From: Candidatus Methanocrinis natronophilus
GTDB lineage: Archaea > Halobacteriota > Methanosarcinia > Methanotrichales > Methanotrichaceae
Reading direction: 5' to 3'
DNA: 64,000 bases
Assembly: GCA_029167045.1 (NCBI GenBank)
Contig: JARFPK010000003.1
Span: 1-64,000 of the forward strand
Positions 1 to 8,655 of this stretch are shown piece by piece. The notes beneath the pieces are model-generated. The model was not told the DNA's origin, ran no database searches, and saw only the letters and a list, made by a program, of their open reading frames with translations. A program made the position numbers and the translations under genes. The stretch's first letter is position 1. Each line of letters begins with the position of its first letter.

Positions 1-94
1 CATAGAGTGCTTTCCTTCGGTACTTGATGACTACCACCAAGTGATAGTGAAGTGAGTACACAGAATGTGCAGATCGGTTGAGCTTGTATTTCAT
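1..94 (-). CDS. tnpA: IS200/IS605 family transposase TnpA, N-terminal part (runs off the left edge)
   Basis: Reading the minus strand from the ATG at 92-94 gives 31 codons before the window edge. The protein begins MKYKLNRSAHSVYSLHYHLV and continues VVIKYRRKALY, the usual N-terminus of Y1 (HUH) transposases of the IS200/IS605 group, including the start of the strand that leads to the HUH motif. The HUH motif and catalytic tyrosine lie outside the window. The enzyme moves the element as single-stranded DNA using subterminal hairpins. A tnpB remnant and a terminal-type hairpin lie just upstream on the same strand, so this is a cluster of IS200/IS605 material. Whether tnpA is intact cannot be judged. 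Confidence 0.8.
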   Translation of the reverse strand, partial: MKYKLNRSAHSVYSLHYHLVVVIKYRRKALY

Positions 95-174
95 TGGATT
101 TACCAGAATGTGTATATCCCATTATTCTCTTAAATAGTTATCGGTTAGCAGAAACAAAGGGAAGGACTCCGCTT

Positions 175-369
175 TCATCCCCACCCTGAAGGATGGGGAC
201 TTCCCGCTTCGTCCTTTCCGATCCTACAAGTTAAAAAGCCTCCTCGCTGTTTACTGTAGGTAAACTTAAGGGGCTGCAGATCCAGTAGTCCAGTCTTCAC
301 GACTTCAGGATCGCCTGAGATCAGACCCCTCATCAGATGTATCGCTGCCTGCCGCTCTATTGGCAGGAC
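175..369 (-). pseudogene. C-terminal remnant of an IS605-type TnpB
   Basis: A minus-strand reading frame opens just after a stop codon near 370 and ends with TGA at 175-177. It contains IERQAAIHLMRG, like the C-terminal end of the TnpB catalytic domain, and finishes with KDEAGSPHPSGWG, a tail typical of IS1341/IS605 TnpB proteins whose stop codon lies in the right-end hairpin. Only about 64 residues remain, and no zinc ribbon or RuvC residues are found upstream, so it is a decayed fragment. The identification rests on the tail motif and the hairpin. A database comparison was not possible. Confidence 0.6.
178..199. repeat. Imperfect terminal hairpin of the IS200/IS605 type
   Basis: TCCCCA and CC pair with GG and TGGGGA around a TGAA loop, with a single C-A mismatch. 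Such short hairpins with a mismatch are bound by TnpA at IS200/IS605 ends, and in TnpB elements they form the 3' end of the guide RNA. It overlaps the stop codon of the TnpB remnant, as expected for a right end. Confidence 0.6.
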
Positions 370-582
370 CTATGGCAGGCATTTGGATGATTGAGATCGA
401 TAATCACTATCCTTGAGTTACCCACACGGAATAGCGAAGAGCCATATTAGTGCGTTTCCTGGGTCTCAGTCCGCAACATCAGTCAACCCACCCTCATCTT
501 AGGGGCGGAGATGGGGGCTTCCATCGAAACCTTCTTCGCCCATCGCTACAGCATTCCTTGGTGAGGGAGGATGTAGATTATA

Positions 583-2811
583 ATGAAAGCGATATCGGTC
601 CTTATGGTGCTGGTGGCTGTGGCGACTCTTTCGGTTGTCGTTGGTTTATGCGACCTCTTATCAGAGGGATACGATGGAGCTCCTATCGGCCAGATAGAGC
701 CACTGCAGATCGATAACTGGGGGCATTTCAGGTCTATCAATTGGCTCGGCGATACCTACTTCGGTGGCTATGAAGACGGCCTATTATACAACTCCTCCAA
801 AGGCCCCGATCTTATGGAGGGCCGCCAGCTATCGAGGGTTATCTACAACAGTCTGGGAGAGATGGCCTTCGCCACGGGCGAGTCCCTCGAGCTGAAGGAA
901 GGGTACGAGCTGGCGATAATTTCAGTAGACCTCGATGGGGATAAGGTGTACCTCCAGCTATCGAGGAACGGCGAGATCGTCGACTCCGCCATCGTGATAC
1001 CACCAGAGGCGAAACCTTCCGCCGAAACATATCATTACGCCCCCGAAGGCTCGAACGGCGGGGGAGAGATCGCCGTCCGCTTCAAGAACGCCTTTAGAGG
1101 GGCCGACGTCGACCTGGCCACCGTTGATCAGATCGTTCAGCGGTCGGGAGGCCAACCCTCGGAGAAGATCCTCGAGATATCGGAGGATACTCTAATGACC
1201 ACCGGCCAATCCCTAATTCTCATGGAAGGTTACGAGCTTGAGATAGCGGCGATAGACCTCGACGGGAATAAGGTGTACGTCCAGCTCTCAAGGAACGGCG
1301 AGATAGTCGACTCTGCCGTCGTGATACCGCCAGAGGCGAAATTATCAGACGGGACGTACGTCTATGCTCCCGATGGCCTCGGGGAATCTGAGCAGATCGC
1401 CGTCCGCTTCAAGAACACATTTCGTGGAGCTGTAGCCGACTTCGCCACCGTCGACCAGATCGTTCAGCGGTCGGAAGGCCAGCCCTCGGAGAAGATCAGT
1501 GAGATCACCGACGAGATCGTGATGGCCAGACTCCGGCCCCTCAAGCTGAAGGAGGGATATGCGCTTTGGCTCATGGACGTAGACCTCGATGGAAATAAGG
1601 CCTCCGTTATCCTTACCAAGGACGGCGAGATCGTCGACTCTGCCATCGTGATGCCACCAGAGGCGACGCCCGGCGACGAAACATATCATTACGCCCCCGA
1701 AGGCTCGAACGGCGGGGGAGAGATCGCCGTCCGCTTCAAGAAAGCGTTTAGGGGGGCTAGAATTGACCACGCCACCGTTGATCAGATCGTTCAGCGGTCG
1801 GGAGGCCGACCCTCGGAGAAGATCCTCGAGATGTCGGAGGATACTCTAATGACCACCGGCCAATCCCTGATTCTCATGGAAGGGTACGAGCTTGAGATAG
1901 CGGCGATAGACCTCGACGGGCATAAAGTCTACATCCGTCTCAAAAAAGACGGTAATATCGTCGACTCAGCCATCGTCATACCTCCGAAATCCACGGTAGA
2001 TGGCGATACCTACTTCTACTCCTCCGATGGATCGGAAGGTGGTGGGGAGATCGCCGTCCGCTTCAAGAACGCGTTTAGGGGGGCTAGAGCCGACCTCGCT
2101 ACCGTCGATCTGATCCTTCAGCGATCGGGAGTCCAACCCTCGGAGAAAATACTCCAGATATCGGAGGATACTCTATTGACCACCGGCCAGTCCCTAATTC
2201 TCATGGAAGGGTACGAGCTTGAGATAGCGGCGATAGACCTCGATGGGGATAAAGCGTACGTCCAGCTCTCAAGGAACGGCGAGATCGTAGACTCTGCCAT
2301 CGTCATACCTCCGAAATCCACTATAGATGGCGATACCTACTTCTATTCCTCCGAGGGATCGGAGGGTGGTGGGGATATCGCCGTCCGCTTGAAGAACGCC
2401 TTCCGGGGAGTAGAAATCGATGCTGCCACCGTCGACCTGGTCAGATATCGCCCAAAAGATCAGCCTTCTGAGGATATCATCGAGATATGGGATGATGTTG
2501 TTATGACCACCGGCCACCCCCTCCCTCTCATGGAAGGATATGAGCTATCCATCGGGGCCGTGGATCTGGGCGGCAAAAAGGTCTACCTCCAGCTTTCAAA
2601 GGACGGCGAGGTCGTAGACTCCGGGGTCGTCATACCACCAGAGCCGAAGATCGGCGATGGGACCTATCTATACGCCGCTGATATCGGAGAGACTGAGGAT
2701 ATCGTCATAATTGCGGTCAGCTTCAAGAACGCCTTCCGGGGAGCCGTTCTCGATATAGCCACCATCGACGCCATTTGGCAGATATCGGAGAGCGCCGTCG
2801 AGATCGGCTAA
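583..2811 (+). CDS. Secreted protein with six tandem S-layer (PF07752-type) repeats
   Basis: 742 residues. The N-terminus (MKAISVLMVLVAVATLSVVV) is a signal peptide. From about residue 95 to the end there are six repeats of about 105 residues. Each starts with a TTGQSL-ILMEGYEL-type segment and continues through IDLDGxKVY, GEIVDSAxVIPPE, a TYxYxxDG segment, IAVRFKNAFRG and a closing ATVDQIVQRS segment. This pattern matches the S-layer domain of Methanosarcinales envelope proteins, which normally occurs as one or two copies. A role as envelope or sheath protein is inferred. No C-terminal membrane anchor is visible, so it may be secreted or bound non-covalently. Several repeats are almost identical at the DNA level, which points to recent internal duplication. 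A GGGAGG sits 12 nt before the ATG. Confidence 0.8.
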   Translation: MKAISVLMVLVAVATLSVVVGLCDLLSEGYDGAPIGQIEPLQIDNWGHFRSINWLGDTYFGGYEDGLLYNSSKGPDLMEGRQLSRVIYNSLGEMAFATGESLELKEGYELAIISVDLDGDKVYLQLSRNGEIVDSAIVIPPEAKPSAETYHYAPEGSNGGGEIAVRFKNAFRGADVDLATVDQIVQRSGGQPSEKILEISEDTLMTTGQSLILMEGYELEIAAIDLDGNKVYVQLSRNGEIVDSAVVIPPEAKLSDGTYVYAPDGLGESEQIAVRFKNTFRGAVADFATVDQIVQRSEGQPSEKISEITDEIVMARLRPLKLKEGYALWLMDVDLDGNKASVILTKDGEIVDSAIVMPPEATPGDETYHYAPEGSNGGGEIAVRFKKAFRGARIDHATVDQIVQRSGGRPSEKILEMSEDTLMTTGQSLILMEGYELEIAAIDLDGHKVYIRLKKDGNIVDSAIVIPPKSTVDGDTYFYSSDGSEGGGEIAVRFKNAFRGARADLATVDLILQRSGVQPSEKILQISEDTLLTTGQSLILMEGYELEIAAIDLDGDKAYVQLSRNGEIVDSAIVIPPKSTIDGDTYFYSSEGSEGGGDIAVRLKNAFRGVEIDAATVDLVRYRPKDQPSEDIIEIWDDVVMTTGHPLPLMEGYELSIGAVDLGGKKVYLQLSKDGEVVDSGVVIPPEPKIGDGTYLYAADIGETEDIVIIAVSFKNAFRGAVLDIATIDAIWQISESAVEIG

Positions 2812-3166
2812 TATCGCCTCGGGTTATCCTTATAGGGACGGGCGGGGGTTCGGGTTGTGGAGCTCTCCCCTTCTTGCCCCTTGGGTCTTGCCCTCCCCGT
2901 CCCACCTGCCCTGTTTGGTAGGTTACCGAGACCTGATGGCTGCGAGGGCGAGGGCCGCCCCCAGATCCGTTCGGGACGGAAGGCTTCGTCGAGGAGGCTC
3001 GAACCCCCGAAGATGAGCCTTATTCGAATCATCTCCTTCAGACACAACAGAAAGAAATTATCATCCGCCTTTCCAACACCCCCGGCCAAATCTCTTTTGA
3101 CGCAACCTATTAGTACATCTTCCCTTCACCGTTTGAATCGAGGGTTGATTCCTCAGGACGCTGATT
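2812..3166. other. Intergenic region, no supported gene
   Basis: About 355 bases between the S-layer-repeat gene and the radical SAM gene. The first half is G+C-rich and the second half more AT-rich, as expected for a promoter region. Open frames here have no start signal or recognisable sequence. I see no RNA gene. Confidence 0.5.
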
Positions 3167-4084
3167 ATGAGCCACCTCTTCGGCCCCGTACCATCCCGGA
3201 GGCTCGGCCTCTCTCTGGGGGTCGACCTCCTGCCGTTCAAAACCTGCACCCTCGACTGCGTCTACTGCCAGCTGGGGAGGACGACCTGCCTCACCCTCGA
3301 CCGGGAGGAGCACGTCTCCACCGCGGAGGTCCTGGCGGAGATCCGGACCAGGGCAGAGGCGGTCGATCAGGGGCGGGAGGCGAAGTTCGACTACCTCACC
3401 CTCGCCGGCTCCGGGGAGCCGCTCCTCCACCGGGGGCTCGAAGATTTCATCCGGGGGGCGAAGGAGGCGGTCGATAAGCCCGTCGCCCTCCTGACGAACG
3501 GGACCCTCTTCTTCCGCGAGGAGGTCCGCAGGGAGGTTCTGGAGGCGGACCTGATCATCCCCTCCCTGGACGCCGCAACGGCTGTGACCTTCCAAAGGGT
3601 GAACCGCCCCCACTCCGACCTGTCCATCGAGGAGGTCATCGAGGGGCTCGTCCGCCTCCGGGAGGAGTATTCCGGCGAGATCTGGCTGGAGGTGATGCTC
3701 GTCTCGGGCTTCAACGACTCCGAGGCCCCCCTCATCGCCGAGGCGGCCGAGAAGATCGATCCCGATCGGATCCAGCTCAATACGGTGGTGAGGCCTCCGG
3801 CGGAGCCGGTCCAGCCCCTCTCCCCAGTGGAGATGGTGGAGATTCTGGAGGTCTTCTCCGGCGCCGAAGTGATCGCCGAATGGACCAGAGAGGGGTCGAA
3901 GGGGACGGGAGCTCTGATCATCGACCTCCTGGCCCGGCGGCCCTGCACCCTGGAGGAGCTGGCGGCCCTCACCGCCCTTCATCGTAACGAGATATTGAAG
4001 AATCTGGAGCTCCTGGAGGCGCAAGGCGAGGTATCGAGCCTCCGCCACGGCGGCCACCTCTACTTCCAGGCCCCGGACCGATGA
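3167..4084 (+). CDS. Radical SAM protein (COG0731-like)
   Basis: 305 residues. An iron-sulfur motif CTLDCVYC (CxxxCxxC) near residue 29 binds the cluster that cleaves S-adenosylmethionine. It is preceded by GPVPSRRLGLSLGVDLLPFK, typical of the COG0731 family (TYW1-related, substrate often unknown). The glycine-rich GSGEPLLH motif and the TNGTL and LDAA segments are the expected SAM-binding elements. The last 60 residues look like a winged-helix domain (CTLEELAALTALHRNEI), which suggests nucleic-acid binding or dimerisation. It is a single gene, with the Mrp-like ATPase following after 190 bases on the same strand. The substrate cannot be stated. Confidence 0.85.
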   Translation: MSHLFGPVPSRRLGLSLGVDLLPFKTCTLDCVYCQLGRTTCLTLDREEHVSTAEVLAEIRTRAEAVDQGREAKFDYLTLAGSGEPLLHRGLEDFIRGAKEAVDKPVALLTNGTLFFREEVRREVLEADLIIPSLDAATAVTFQRVNRPHSDLSIEEVIEGLVRLREEYSGEIWLEVMLVSGFNDSEAPLIAEAAEKIDPDRIQLNTVVRPPAEPVQPLSPVEMVEILEVFSGAEVIAEWTREGSKGTGALIIDLLARRPCTLEELAALTALHRNEILKNLELLEAQGEVSSLRHGGHLYFQAPDR

Positions 4085-4273
4085 GATCATCTCCGGCAGC
4101 GGTCCGATCCCGACGCAGCGAGCCGGTCCGCTCGGGGCGGACAGGTCCGGTCTGGGAGGGGACCGATCCGGTCGGCCTGGCGCCCTGTCGCCTCGCTGCA
4201 CCGTCGCCTGGACGGCCGGTCACTGTAGAACGATAACCATTACGATCCTCGAATTTAGAAAGATGGTGTTCCC

Positions 4274-5164
4274 ATGGAAGAATGCGATGCCAACTGCGAA
4301 TCCTGCGCCACGAAAGGAACCTGCACAGACCCGAGAAATGAGATGGACGCCATGGCCCGGGCCGTCTCCGCCAGGATGGGACGGGTGAAGCACAAGATCA
4401 TGGTCGCCAGCGGCAAAGGCGGCGTCGGGAAGAGCACCGTCGCCGTCAACCTCGCCCGGTCCCTCCAGGCCCGGGGCTACAGGGTGGGAGTAATGGACGC
4501 CGACATCACGGGCCCCAGCACAGCCAAGCTCCTGGGGGTCGAGGGTGAGAGGCTCTCCGCCGGCCCCGGGGGGATAGAGCCCGTCGACTCGAAGGGGCTG
4601 AAGGTGATATCCATGGCCTTCGCCCTCTCGGACTCCGGGTCTGCCATCGTCTGGCGGGGTCCGATGAAGATGGCGGCGATCAGGCAGTTCCTATCCGACG
4701 TCTCCTGGGGCGACCTCGACTACCTCATCATCGACCTCCCTCCGGGGACGAGTGACGAGCCCCTCAGCGTCGTCAATCTCCTGGCGGACCTCAACGGGGT
4801 CGTAATTGTAACCACCCCCCAAGAGGTCGCCCTCCTCGACTCCAGGAAGGCCGTAAACATGGCGAAGTCGATGAAGGTACCCATCCTCGGCATCGTCGAG
4901 AACATGAGCGGCCTCGTATGCCCTCACTGCGGCGAGGTGATCGAGATCTTCAAGATCGGGGGCGGCAAGAGGGCGGCGCAGGAGCTTGGCGTCCCATTCC
5001 TCGGGGCGATACCCATCGACCCGGAGGTAGCCCCCCTGGGAGACGACGGCGTCGCCTTCGTCGAGAGGAGGACCGCCGCGGCGGAGAGCTTCGAGAAGGT
5101 CGTCGAAAGGATCCTCGAAGAGGTCGAAGAGGTCGAAGAGACGCGAAAGGCTACCTTGAGATAA
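4274..5164 (+). CDS. Mrp/Nbp35-type P-loop ATPase, iron-sulfur cluster carrier
   Basis: 296 residues. It has a deviant Walker A GKGGVGKS at about residue 51, MDADITGPS (Walker A' region), LIIDLPPGTSDEPL (Walker B and switch II) and a C-terminal CPHC motif that would hold a bridging [4Fe-4S] cluster in the dimer. The N-terminal ECDANCESCATKGTC motif resembles the ferredoxin-like cluster site of Nbp35. The family loads Fe-S clusters onto apoproteins in the cytoplasm, an essential task in methanogens. The acidic C-terminal tail (EEVEEVEETRK) may be a short coil. Length and motifs are complete. Confidence 0.92.
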   Translation: MEECDANCESCATKGTCTDPRNEMDAMARAVSARMGRVKHKIMVASGKGGVGKSTVAVNLARSLQARGYRVGVMDADITGPSTAKLLGVEGERLSAGPGGIEPVDSKGLKVISMAFALSDSGSAIVWRGPMKMAAIRQFLSDVSWGDLDYLIIDLPPGTSDEPLSVVNLLADLNGVVIVTTPQEVALLDSRKAVNMAKSMKVPILGIVENMSGLVCPHCGEVIEIFKIGGGKRAAQELGVPFLGAIPIDPEVAPLGDDGVAFVERRTAAAESFEKVVERILEEVEEVEETRKATLR

Positions 5165-5269
5165 CCCGCCGGAAGATCAGATCAGATCAGAGATCTCCTC
5201 TCGATCCAAAATAGGAAATAGAGCCCAAAGGTCTGAAGAGGGGGGGGTCAGACGGTCCCGGGGCCCCCC

Positions 5270-5443
5270 TCAGGGCCAGAGCCCGAAGTAGAAGTTCATC
5301 ACCAGAACTACAAACCCTATCCCTGCGCTGAATGCGACGACAGCTTTTGGGTTGAGCTTTATCGCCGTATCATCCGCATCGAAATACCTCATGAGGCCTG
5401 CAGAGGACATCAGCCCGCTGCCCTCGGACTTCTTCTTCGCCAT
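5270..5443 (-). CDS. Preprotein translocase subunit Sec61-beta
   Basis: A 57-residue protein starting MAKKKSEGSGL; an in-frame ATG three codons upstream is less likely. It has the conserved motif SAGLMRYFD followed by a single C-terminal membrane helix (AVVAFSAGIGFVVLVMNFYF). This is the small tail-anchored third subunit of the archaeal SecYE-beta protein-conducting channel. The length is normal for archaea. It stands alone on the minus strand, downstream of the NosD gene, with about 40 bases between them. Confidence 0.93.
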   Translation of the reverse strand: MAKKKSEGSGLMSSAGLMRYFDADDTAIKLNPKAVVAFSAGIGFVVLVMNFYFGLWP

Positions 5444-5487
5444 AGAGACCAACTATTCTATATACCCCTTCAAGTACGTTTCGGCTC

Positions 5488-7251
5488 TCAGGTCCATCCG
5501 TCCCTCACCCCGAAGGGGTAGTAATCGGCGGTCGCCTCCCCTATCCGCCGGGGAGAGGACTGGCAAGGCTTGCCGGTGCAGGAATGGTCGGACCAGTAGT
5601 TTCCGCCCTTCAGGACCCCCCAGTCCCAGAGGTTCTCGCCGTCGTCCTCTGCCTGGACCCTGTTCTCTATCAGGTTGTTCCTGTAGACGATGCACCCCGA
5701 CGACTCCATCAGGGCGATCCCGACTCCGTTTCTAGTCATCGTATTGGCCGTGATCTCGGTATCATTGGAGGATCGCAGCCTTATCCCCGCCCCCCCGTTC
5801 TCCTCGGCGGAGTTGCCCCTGACCCTGTTCGAGTCCGATCCCAGGATGGAGATGCCGTCCCTCTCGTTCCTGGAGAGGTTGTTTGCCTCGATGAGGTTTC
5901 CGTCAGACTCCAACAGGAGGATACCGCTGTACCTGTTATCGTAGACCCGGTTTCCCAGGATCTCGTTATTCTGTGATCCATCAAACCGCATCCCGAAACC
6001 GCCCGAGACGACGTTATCCTCGATGCGGCACCCCCTGGATCCGCGGACGAAGAGGGCGTCGTTGGTGACGGAGTTCTCTTTGACGACGCACCCCTCGCAG
6101 AAGGCGAGGGTGATGTGGCCGAACTCCCGCCCCGATACCACTTCGCCGGACCGGCGGTATAGGTATAGGACCGGCCTTCCATCGATCAGGTTTGATTCAG
6201 GGATATCGTTATCGAAGCTCTCTTCCGTCGAGCCATCGACGTAAAGGGCCCACCTTACCCCTGCCATGACGTTGCCGGCGAGGTCGTTTCCGGAGGATTC
6301 GGTGATGACGATGCCGTTTGAAGACCCCTCTATCCTGTTTTTCTCGAAGAGGTTATTCACCGAACCCCCCGAGACCATGATCCCCGTCTCCATCCCCGAG
6401 AGGTCGTTCTCGACGATCCTGTTACCGGACGAAGAGAAGAAGGCGAACCCGTTCGTCGAGTTGGTTATCGAGTTCTTCTCGAAGAGGTTCTTCGAGGCGA
6501 AGTTGAGAGCTGCCGCGGTGGTGGCGTTCTCGATGCTGGACGATCGGAAGACGTTCGCCTCTCCTCCAGTCTCCAGGAGGACCCCATATCCGCAGTCAAT
6601 CATCGAATTTCCTTCAAAGACGTTATCCCGGCTTCCCGTGATCAGGTATATCCCCCGGCCGCACCCTCGGGCGGTACTCCCCGATACGGCGTTCTTCGAA
6701 GAGGAGTTGAGGAGGATCCCCGCCAGTATCGATCCCTCGGCGACGTTCCTCTTGATGGTGTTCTCGGAAGAAGAGATGAGGACGATGCCTCCATAGCCGC
6801 CTATCTGCCGGTTATTCTCCAGGAGATTGCCGGAGGATTCCCTGACGAAGATCCCGTGGACGTTATTCTCGAGGACGTTATTCCTGATCTCGTTTCCTTT
6901 AGACTCGACATAGATCCCAGGTCCCGCAAATCCGGAGATGGTGATCCCCTCGATCTTGCAGCCGTCGGCGAGAACCTCTATCCCTATGTCGTTGCCGTCA
7001 CCTGCTAGGTTTATGATCCCCTCTTCGCCACGGAGAGGCATCAACGTCAGCCTCTTATCCAGGACTATATTCTCTCTGTAGACTCCTGGCTTTATGTAAA
7101 TCGTATCTCCGTCTTTGGCGACTGCGACGACTCCGCCGATGGATCTGTACTGGGAGAAGCCGTCCTGGTCGACTATGTACATCCTGGCGTCGGCCCCAAC
7201 GAAGGTCCCCGCCGAGATTATTATCAAGATCGCTACCGTCAATCTGAGCAT
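5488..7251 (-). CDS. Secreted NosD-like parallel beta-helix protein
   Basis: 587 residues from the ATG at 7249-7251, chosen because a GGTGG ribosome-binding site precedes it and a signal peptide (MLRLTVAILIIISAGTFVGA) follows directly; an upstream in-frame start would bury the signal. The start of the mature protein (YIVDQDGFSQYRSI...GDTIYIKPGVYRENI) and about 18 turns of the type NxxEGNSxxxxGxGI are characteristic of NosD/right-handed beta-helix repeats. It ends with GNYWSDH, a common NosD terminal motif. Such proteins are abundant cell-surface proteins in Methanosarcinales; ligands are usually carbohydrates or unknown. The gene is divergent from the zinc-ribbon gene at 7370. Confidence 0.85.
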   Translation of the reverse strand: MLRLTVAILIIISAGTFVGADARMYIVDQDGFSQYRSIGGVVAVAKDGDTIYIKPGVYRENIVLDKRLTLMPLRGEEGIINLAGDGNDIGIEVLADGCKIEGITISGFAGPGIYVESKGNEIRNNVLENNVHGIFVRESSGNLLENNRQIGGYGGIVLISSSENTIKRNVAEGSILAGILLNSSSKNAVSGSTARGCGRGIYLITGSRDNVFEGNSMIDCGYGVLLETGGEANVFRSSSIENATTAAALNFASKNLFEKNSITNSTNGFAFFSSSGNRIVENDLSGMETGIMVSGGSVNNLFEKNRIEGSSNGIVITESSGNDLAGNVMAGVRWALYVDGSTEESFDNDIPESNLIDGRPVLYLYRRSGEVVSGREFGHITLAFCEGCVVKENSVTNDALFVRGSRGCRIEDNVVSGGFGMRFDGSQNNEILGNRVYDNRYSGILLLESDGNLIEANNLSRNERDGISILGSDSNRVRGNSAEENGGAGIRLRSSNDTEITANTMTRNGVGIALMESSGCIVYRNNLIENRVQAEDDGENLWDWGVLKGGNYWSDHSCTGKPCQSSPRRIGEATADYYPFGVRDGWT

Positions 7252-7369
7252 AGGTCCACCCCGGCATAGAGCCTCCCAATCCATAATACATCTTTCCATC
7301 AAAATCTGATCGCCCCGTCCAAAAATCTTATCTACGGTCCTGATCATAGACGGGTCGTTGGTGATCGGG

Positions 7370-7567
7370 TTGACAAAAGCGGCATCTCACAAGCACTGCA
7401 TCGTCTGTGGCAAAACCATCGAAGAGATGGATAGCTTCTGCGACGAGGTCTGCGATTCGAAGTACAAATCCGCCCAGAGAAGGCAGACGCTATTCTTCCT
7501 GATATTCATAGGTCTATTGGTCCTGATGCTCATCGTCCCCGTCTTCTTGAAGGCGCCCCAGGGTTGA
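7370..7567 (+). CDS. Small zinc-ribbon membrane protein (DUF2116-like)
   Basis: 65 residues from a TTG at 7370, which has GGTGAT four bases upstream, the same signal and spacing as the two TTG-started genes at 8656 and 9198. HCIVCGK and FCDEVC form a compact treble of cysteines (CxxC...CxxxC) typical of DUF2116 archaeal zinc-ribbon proteins. One membrane helix (LFFLIFIGLLVLMLIVPVFL) closes the protein. The function of the family is unknown. The following gene begins 6 bases after the stop codon, so the two are probably cotranscribed. Confidence 0.7.
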   Translation: MTKAASHKHCIVCGKTIEEMDSFCDEVCDSKYKSAQRRQTLFFLIFIGLLVLMLIVPVFLKAPQG

Positions 7568-7573
7568 GACCCC

Positions 7574-8008
7574 ATGAGATATCCGAAGATGGTCATCCTC
7601 TTCATCCTCTTCATCCTCTCCGGACCCGCCCTCGCCGACCGGGGGAGGGATTACATCCAGGTCCGGGAGGTGACCATGTCCCTCCAGGATGGGGACGCCG
7701 TATTCGACGTGAGGTTCGAGCTCGACGCCTTCGCGAAGATCTACGTCCTGGCTCTGGGGACCAAGTATATCGAGCCGGAGCTGATGGACCTCTTTTCAGA
7801 CTTCGATAACGTGACGGTGAGAAAGAGCGGACCGAATATGGCGGTCCTCGTCTCGGAGGCGGCGGGCGATCTCAGGAGCGGCTACTACCTCTACGATTCC
7901 AGGGATCTCGGAAAGGAGATCCCGAAGCTCACCGTCGTCTATCCGGGGAGGCTCTCCAGGACGTTCTACCGGGTATCAGCGACTCCGAGCGTCTTCTCCG
8001 AGGCGTGA
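7574..8008 (+). CDS. Secreted protein of unknown function
   Basis: 144 residues. A signal peptide (MVILFILFILSGPALA) precedes a mature domain of about 120 residues, rich in beta-strand-like segments (VTMSLQDGDAVFDVRFELD, KIYVLALGTKYIEP). I do not recognise the family. The second half (SGYYLYDSRDLG, KLTVVYPGRLSRTFYRV) looks like a folded extracellular domain. Tight linkage to the zinc-ribbon membrane protein suggests that they work together at the membrane; this is inference only. Confidence 0.7.
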   Translation: MRYPKMVILFILFILSGPALADRGRDYIQVREVTMSLQDGDAVFDVRFELDAFAKIYVLALGTKYIEPELMDLFSDFDNVTVRKSGPNMAVLVSEAAGDLRSGYYLYDSRDLGKEIPKLTVVYPGRLSRTFYRVSATPSVFSEA

Positions 8009-8105
8009 GTGGCGGCGGAGGGGATCAGCTCGTCATCATCCTCCACCATCGCCGGTGGAGGCGAGAGAAAGAGAGATAAGATTACGATGCGTTCAACCTG
8101 CCAGC

Positions 8106-8561
8106 ATGAATGAGGAACCTTTCACCATCATCCCCATAGGCTTCGTCCATTCCGACTTCGGCGAGCCTGCCGACCCCAAGGCGATGAGATGCTCCCTCTC
8201 CACCCTCGAGATTGACGAGAAGTACCTTCCGGCCCTCTCGGGGATAGAGAGGTTTCGCCACCTCTTCGTCATCTATCACATCCACCGGGCCCTCGGCTAC
8301 GACCTGTTGGTCCACCCTATGGGGGACGAATCTATCCCGAAGAGGGGGCTCTTTGCCACCAGAACTCCCCGAAGGCCAAACCCCATCGGCCTTACGGTGG
8401 TGGAGGTTCTGAACGTCGAGGCCAATAAGATCACCGTCACCGGCCTCGACGCCCTGGACGGCAGCCCCATCCTGGACATTAAGCCCTACGAAGAGCATTT
8501 CGACTCACCAAAAGGGGTGGAAGCGGAGAGGGATCCGGATTACAGGCCAGAAGACAGCTGA
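8106..8561 (+). CDS. tRNA (adenine(37)-N6)-methyltransferase TrmO/TsaA-like
   Basis: 151 residues from the ATG that begins MNEEPFTIIPIGFVHS; the longer upstream frame is not homologous-looking. The hallmark of the UPF0066/TsaA (TrmO) family is present in FATRTPRRPNPIGLTVV, together with GLDALDGSPILDIKPY. Family members are beta-barrel SAM-dependent enzymes; E. coli TrmO methylates t6A37 of tRNA-Thr. Many archaeal genomes have short TsaA proteins of this size. No operon partner is obvious. Confidence 0.85.
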   Translation: MNEEPFTIIPIGFVHSDFGEPADPKAMRCSLSTLEIDEKYLPALSGIERFRHLFVIYHIHRALGYDLLVHPMGDESIPKRGLFATRTPRRPNPIGLTVVEVLNVEANKITVTGLDALDGSPILDIKPYEEHFDSPKGVEAERDPDYRPEDS

Positions 8562-8655
8562 ACCAAACCCCTGCTCAACGTCCAAAGACGGCGGCCTTCT
8601 TGTCGGAAAAATCTTAATATCGGAGCGGATCAAATAAACTCCCGAGGTGAATTAT

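Noticed and set aside
2985-3020. T-arm-like GGGTTCGAGCCTCC on the minus strand
   Set aside because: No D-arm, anticodon arm or acceptor pairing can be formed around it.
3110-4201. Long open frame antisense to the radical SAM gene
   Set aside because: It is the mirror of a G+C-rich gene; the plus-strand protein has clear family motifs and the antisense product is arginine/proline-rich without any.
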